Source of the DNA: JAFDVL01 sp031398365
GTDB taxonomy: Bacteria > Acidobacteriota > Blastocatellia > RBC074
Direction of reading: 5' to 3'
Assembly: GCA_031398365.1 (NCBI GenBank)
Contig: JANNND010000178.1
Coordinates: forward strand, 1-8,476
Length of the DNA: 8,476 nucleotides
Positions 7,375 to 8,476 of this stretch are shown in pieces (positions within the stretch are counted from its first letter, which is position 1; each line of letters opens with the position of its first letter). A program made the position numbers and the translations under genes. The notes beneath the pieces were generated by a model. That model saw nothing but the letters and a program-made list of their open reading frames with translations, ran no database searches and had not been told where the DNA came from.

Positions 7375-7857
7375 TCAGGCGAGTGGGTGGCGGCGCTGGA
7401 TGCGTTCAATGATTTCCGAAGTCGAAACGCCAGGGACGAAGTTCAGGCTTTTCACCTCACCGCCCGCTGCGGTGACCTCATCTGCGCCAATGATTTGTTC
7501 GACGCCCCAATCGCCACCTTTGACCAAAATATCCGGCAGCAATGTCGCGATGATTTTTTGCGGCGAAACATCATCAAAGATGATGACGTAATTCACGCAT
7601 TCCAAGGCTGCCATCACTTCGGCGCGTTCTTCTTCTTGCAGGATAGGACGTGTGGCGCCCTTGAGTTCACGGACGGCGCGGTCGCTATTCAGGGCAACGA
7701 TGAGCGCAGCGCCCAGCTTGCGTGCTTCCTGCAAGTAGCGCACGTGGCCGGGATGAAGCAGATCAAAGCAGCCATTGGTGAAAACGACGGTTTGATTGGC
7801 AGCGCGCAATTCTTCGCGTAGGTGTTTTAGTTGATCGAGAGAAAGTATCTTGCTCAT
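7375..7857 (-). CDS. rfaE2: D-glycero-beta-D-manno-heptose 1-phosphate adenylyltransferase (RfaE2, stand-alone HldE C-terminal domain)
   Basis: This 160-residue nucleotidyltransferase should join ATP and heptose 1-phosphate to give ADP-D,D-heptose, the precursor of lipopolysaccharide core heptose. Motifs are VVFTNGCFDLLHPGH (24-38, with the HxGH active site at 35-38), LNSDRAVRELKG (57-67), RPI (70-72), the VNYVIIFDD segment (88-96), PDILVKGGDW (108-117) and GVSTSEII (143-150). The partner sugar kinase domain, fused in HldE of enterobacteria, is absent here and must be encoded elsewhere if the pathway is complete. I chose the ATG at 7857 because MSKILSLDQL is a typical family beginning; a TTG at 7896 would add 13 unconserved residues. 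No ribosome binding site precedes 7857, and a short hairpin occupies that position. Glycerol-3-phosphate cytidylyltransferases share the fold, but the RPI, VKGGDW and STSEII blocks favour RfaE2. Confidence 0.93.
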   Translation of the reverse strand: MSKILSLDQLKHLREELRAANQTVVFTNGCFDLLHPGHVRYLQEARKLGAALIVALNSDRAVRELKGATRPILQEEERAEVMAALECVNYVIIFDDVSPQKIIATLLPDILVKGGDWGVEQIIGADEVTAAGGEVKSLNFVPGVSTSEIIERIQRRHPLA

Positions 7858-7885
7858 TGCCCGGCGATAGTAGTTGACCGGGACA
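7858..7885 (-). promoter_or_regulatory. Hairpin abutting the rfaE2 start codon
   Basis: TGCCCGG at 7858-7864 pairs with CCGGG plus CA at 7878-7882 and 7884-7885, with a single bulged base at 7883 and a 13-base loop. The stem ends at the base next to the ATG, exactly where a ribosome binding site would normally be, and no such site is seen. It may hold back initiation or recruit ribosomes through structure, but a seven-pair stem can also arise by chance. Confidence 0.35.
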
Positions 7886-7908
7886 GAGCAGGACAAGCAT
7901 GCAACTTA

Positions 7909-8022
7909 CTATTTTATACAAAAGAAAATAAACAAGCTCAGTAAGGCGAGGTTGAAAACAACCAGTGTTGCACAAAGGGATATTTCTTCTTGTTGCTGTT
8001 GACGTTTGCAGATTCCGAACAT
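7909..8022 (-). CDS. Candidate small membrane protein, 37 residues
   Basis: An ATG at 8022 opens a 37-codon frame that ends with TAG at 7909-7911. GGAG lies five bases before the ATG, a better ribosome binding site than that of the next gene. The peptide has a polar, positively charged beginning (MFGICKRQQQQEE) and then one continuous hydrophobic segment, residues 14-36, rich in Leu, Phe, Ile and Val, with a final Lys. This is the layout of a single-pass inner-membrane miniprotein with its N-terminus in the cytoplasm. It ends 51 bases before rfaE2 in the same direction, so it could be the first cistron or a leader peptide of the cluster. I recognise no family. Cysteines are at 5, 17 and 35. 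The evidence is the start context and the hydrophobic design only, so it remains tentative. Confidence 0.45.
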   Translation of the reverse strand: MFGICKRQQQQEEISLCATLVVFNLALLSLFIFFCIK

Positions 8023-8065
8023 AGACACTCCAATTCAGGGGTTACTGTTCGATGTCTGAGCAAAG

Positions 8066-8093
8066 AATATGCCGCACACGCGGACGCTGGAAA
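8066..8093 (-). promoter_or_regulatory. Weak candidate promoter for the leftward gene cluster
   Basis: On the - strand TTTCCA (8093-8088) and CATATT (8071-8066) are 16 bases apart, each with four of six consensus matches. The spacer contains the interrupted palindrome CCGC-ACAC-GCGG (8072-8083), which could be a protein-binding site. Initiation would be near 8059, about 35 bases before the small ORF's start. A cluster promoter is expected between 8023 and 8189, but this particular choice is uncertain. TTGTCA at 8173-8168 is a better -35 but has only a poor -10 after it. Confidence 0.22.
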
Positions 8094-8136
8094 AATGCGG
8101 ATTTATCGGGGGTTTTCTAACAATGGTGATTGGAAA

Positions 8137-8187
8137 GTGTGACAATCTGCGCACCATCTGAGCCATCTTGTCACACGATATGGTGCG
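8137..8187. repeat. Two interleaved inverted repeats; the outer one may act as a weak terminator
   Basis: GTGTGACAA (8137-8145) is the exact complement of TTGTCACAC (8168-8176), and CGCACCAT (8150-8157) is the exact complement of ATGGTGCG (8180-8187). The order is arm A, arm B, A', B', so the two stems either exclude one another or form a pseudoknot-like fold. A third ATGGTG at 8123-8128 could also pair with CACCAT. The block begins three bases beyond the stop of the VWA-type gene. On the - strand the A stem is followed only by TTTCC, so it would be a poor intrinsic terminator. An operator is also possible. The repeats are seen directly; the roles are inference. Confidence 0.6.
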
Positions 8188-8189
8188 GC

Positions 8190-8476
8190 TTAGTTTTGCG
8201 GAGCGCGATAGCCGGGCTTGGTTTTGCTGACGAAGCCGGAACGCGTGACATCAATTTTCAGCGTTCGCCACTTGCCATCGCGCTTTTCATTTTTGGGGTA
8301 ATAGCCGAGCGAATATTGCGTGTGCAGTTCTGCCGCATTCTGTGTGTAGGCCGGTTCGATCTCCGAAAGATATTTGCACGGATACACGCGACCTCCGGTT
8401 TGCGCCGTGAGTTCGCGTAGCTCCTTGCGGGCGGATTCATACAACCGCCGATTAATTTGCATGCGCTCCAAGCGCG
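8190..8476 (-). CDS. VWA-domain protein, C-terminal part (VWFA-related acidobacterial type)
   Basis: The frame is open from the right edge of the window to a TAA at 8190-8192, leaving the last 95 or so residues of a longer protein. The visible part has an LTAQTGGRVY segment, then AAELHTQYSLGYYPKNEKRDGKWRTL interrupted by no stop, and an ending KPGYRAPQN. This is the pattern at the end of the 'VWFA-related Acidobacterial domain' family: TGGR, a QYxLGYxPxN strand, DGxWR, and GYxAP. These proteins usually carry a signal peptide and a von Willebrand factor A fold upstream, which cannot be checked here, nor can the metal-binding MIDAS residues. The function of the family is unknown, though secretion or cell-surface contact is commonly supposed. 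It is read in the same direction as the rfaE2 cluster but is separated from it by 167 bases before the small ORF, so it is probably a separate unit. Confidence 0.8.
   Translation of the reverse strand, partial: RLERMQINRRLYESARKELRELTAQTGGRVYPCKYLSEIEPAYTQNAAELHTQYSLGYYPKNEKRDGKWRTLKIDVTRSGFVSKTKPGYRAPQN

Noticed and set aside
7018..7821. A 267-codon open frame on the + strand across rfaE2 and thiL
   Set aside because: It is fully antisense to two genes with clear family motifs, has no recognisable product, and its composition (many Arg, Cys, Gln) is that of a shadow frame.
7858..7896. N-terminal extension of rfaE2 to the TTG at 7896
   Set aside because: The 13 added residues are unlike the family, and the ATG at 7857 gives the usual beginning.
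7763..7975. A 70-codon - strand frame starting upstream of rfaE2
   Set aside because: It overlaps both the small membrane ORF and rfaE2 in another frame and has no ribosome binding site.
8154..8168. Short direct repeat CCATCT with a 9-base period
   Set aside because: Only two copies of six bases; better explained as part of the inverted-repeat block, and too short to be a CRISPR or tandem repeat.
8130..8420. A 96-codon + strand frame opposite the VWA-type gene
   Set aside because: Antisense to a better-supported reading frame, no ribosome binding site and no recognisable product.

Overview
The window looks like chromosomal DNA of a Gram-negative bacterium, most likely an acidobacterium (possibly class Blastocatellia). 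Three things point there: a very large TonB-dependent receptor with an N-terminal carboxypeptidase-regulatory-like domain and an LPLNGRN plug signature, a C-terminal fragment resembling the 'VWFA-related Acidobacterial domain' proteins, and a heptose-1-phosphate adenylyltransferase of the lipopolysaccharide pathway. The taxonomic call is inference from gene style, not from a marker gene. No CRISPR array, insertion sequence, prophage, tRNA or rRNA was seen, and I found no recognisable novel multigene system.

Left part, + strand: the 3' end of a gene of unknown function (1-534) is followed by about 310 bases without a gene. That stretch holds a perfect 23-bp inverted repeat (599-653) and a small leader hairpin. 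Then comes one very large outer-membrane receptor gene (848-4612). A strong hairpin-plus-T-run terminator (4635-4673) lies between the receptor and the convergent genes on the other side and probably works in both directions.

Right part, - strand: a compact housekeeping cluster is read leftward. In transcription order it is a candidate 37-residue membrane peptide (8022-7909), rfaE2/hldE-C (7857-7375), thiL (7362-6352), ttcA (6321-5455) and a YkgJ-family cysteine-cluster protein (5340-4738). The rfaE2, thiL and ttcA genes are separated by only 12 and 30 bases, so an operon is likely. The cysteine-cluster gene sits 114 bases further on and may also have its own weak promoter. The cluster joins ADP-heptose synthesis, thiamine diphosphate synthesis, tRNA 2-thiolation and a metal-binding protein of unknown role. 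The last two both use clustered cysteines.

The right edge holds the last 95 codons of a VWA-type protein on the same strand (8476-8190), separated from the cluster by a region with interleaved inverted repeats. The items most worth checking are the small membrane ORF, the 23-bp hairpin, the interleaved repeats at 8137-8187, and the hairpin that abuts the rfaE2 start codon where a ribosome binding site would be expected.
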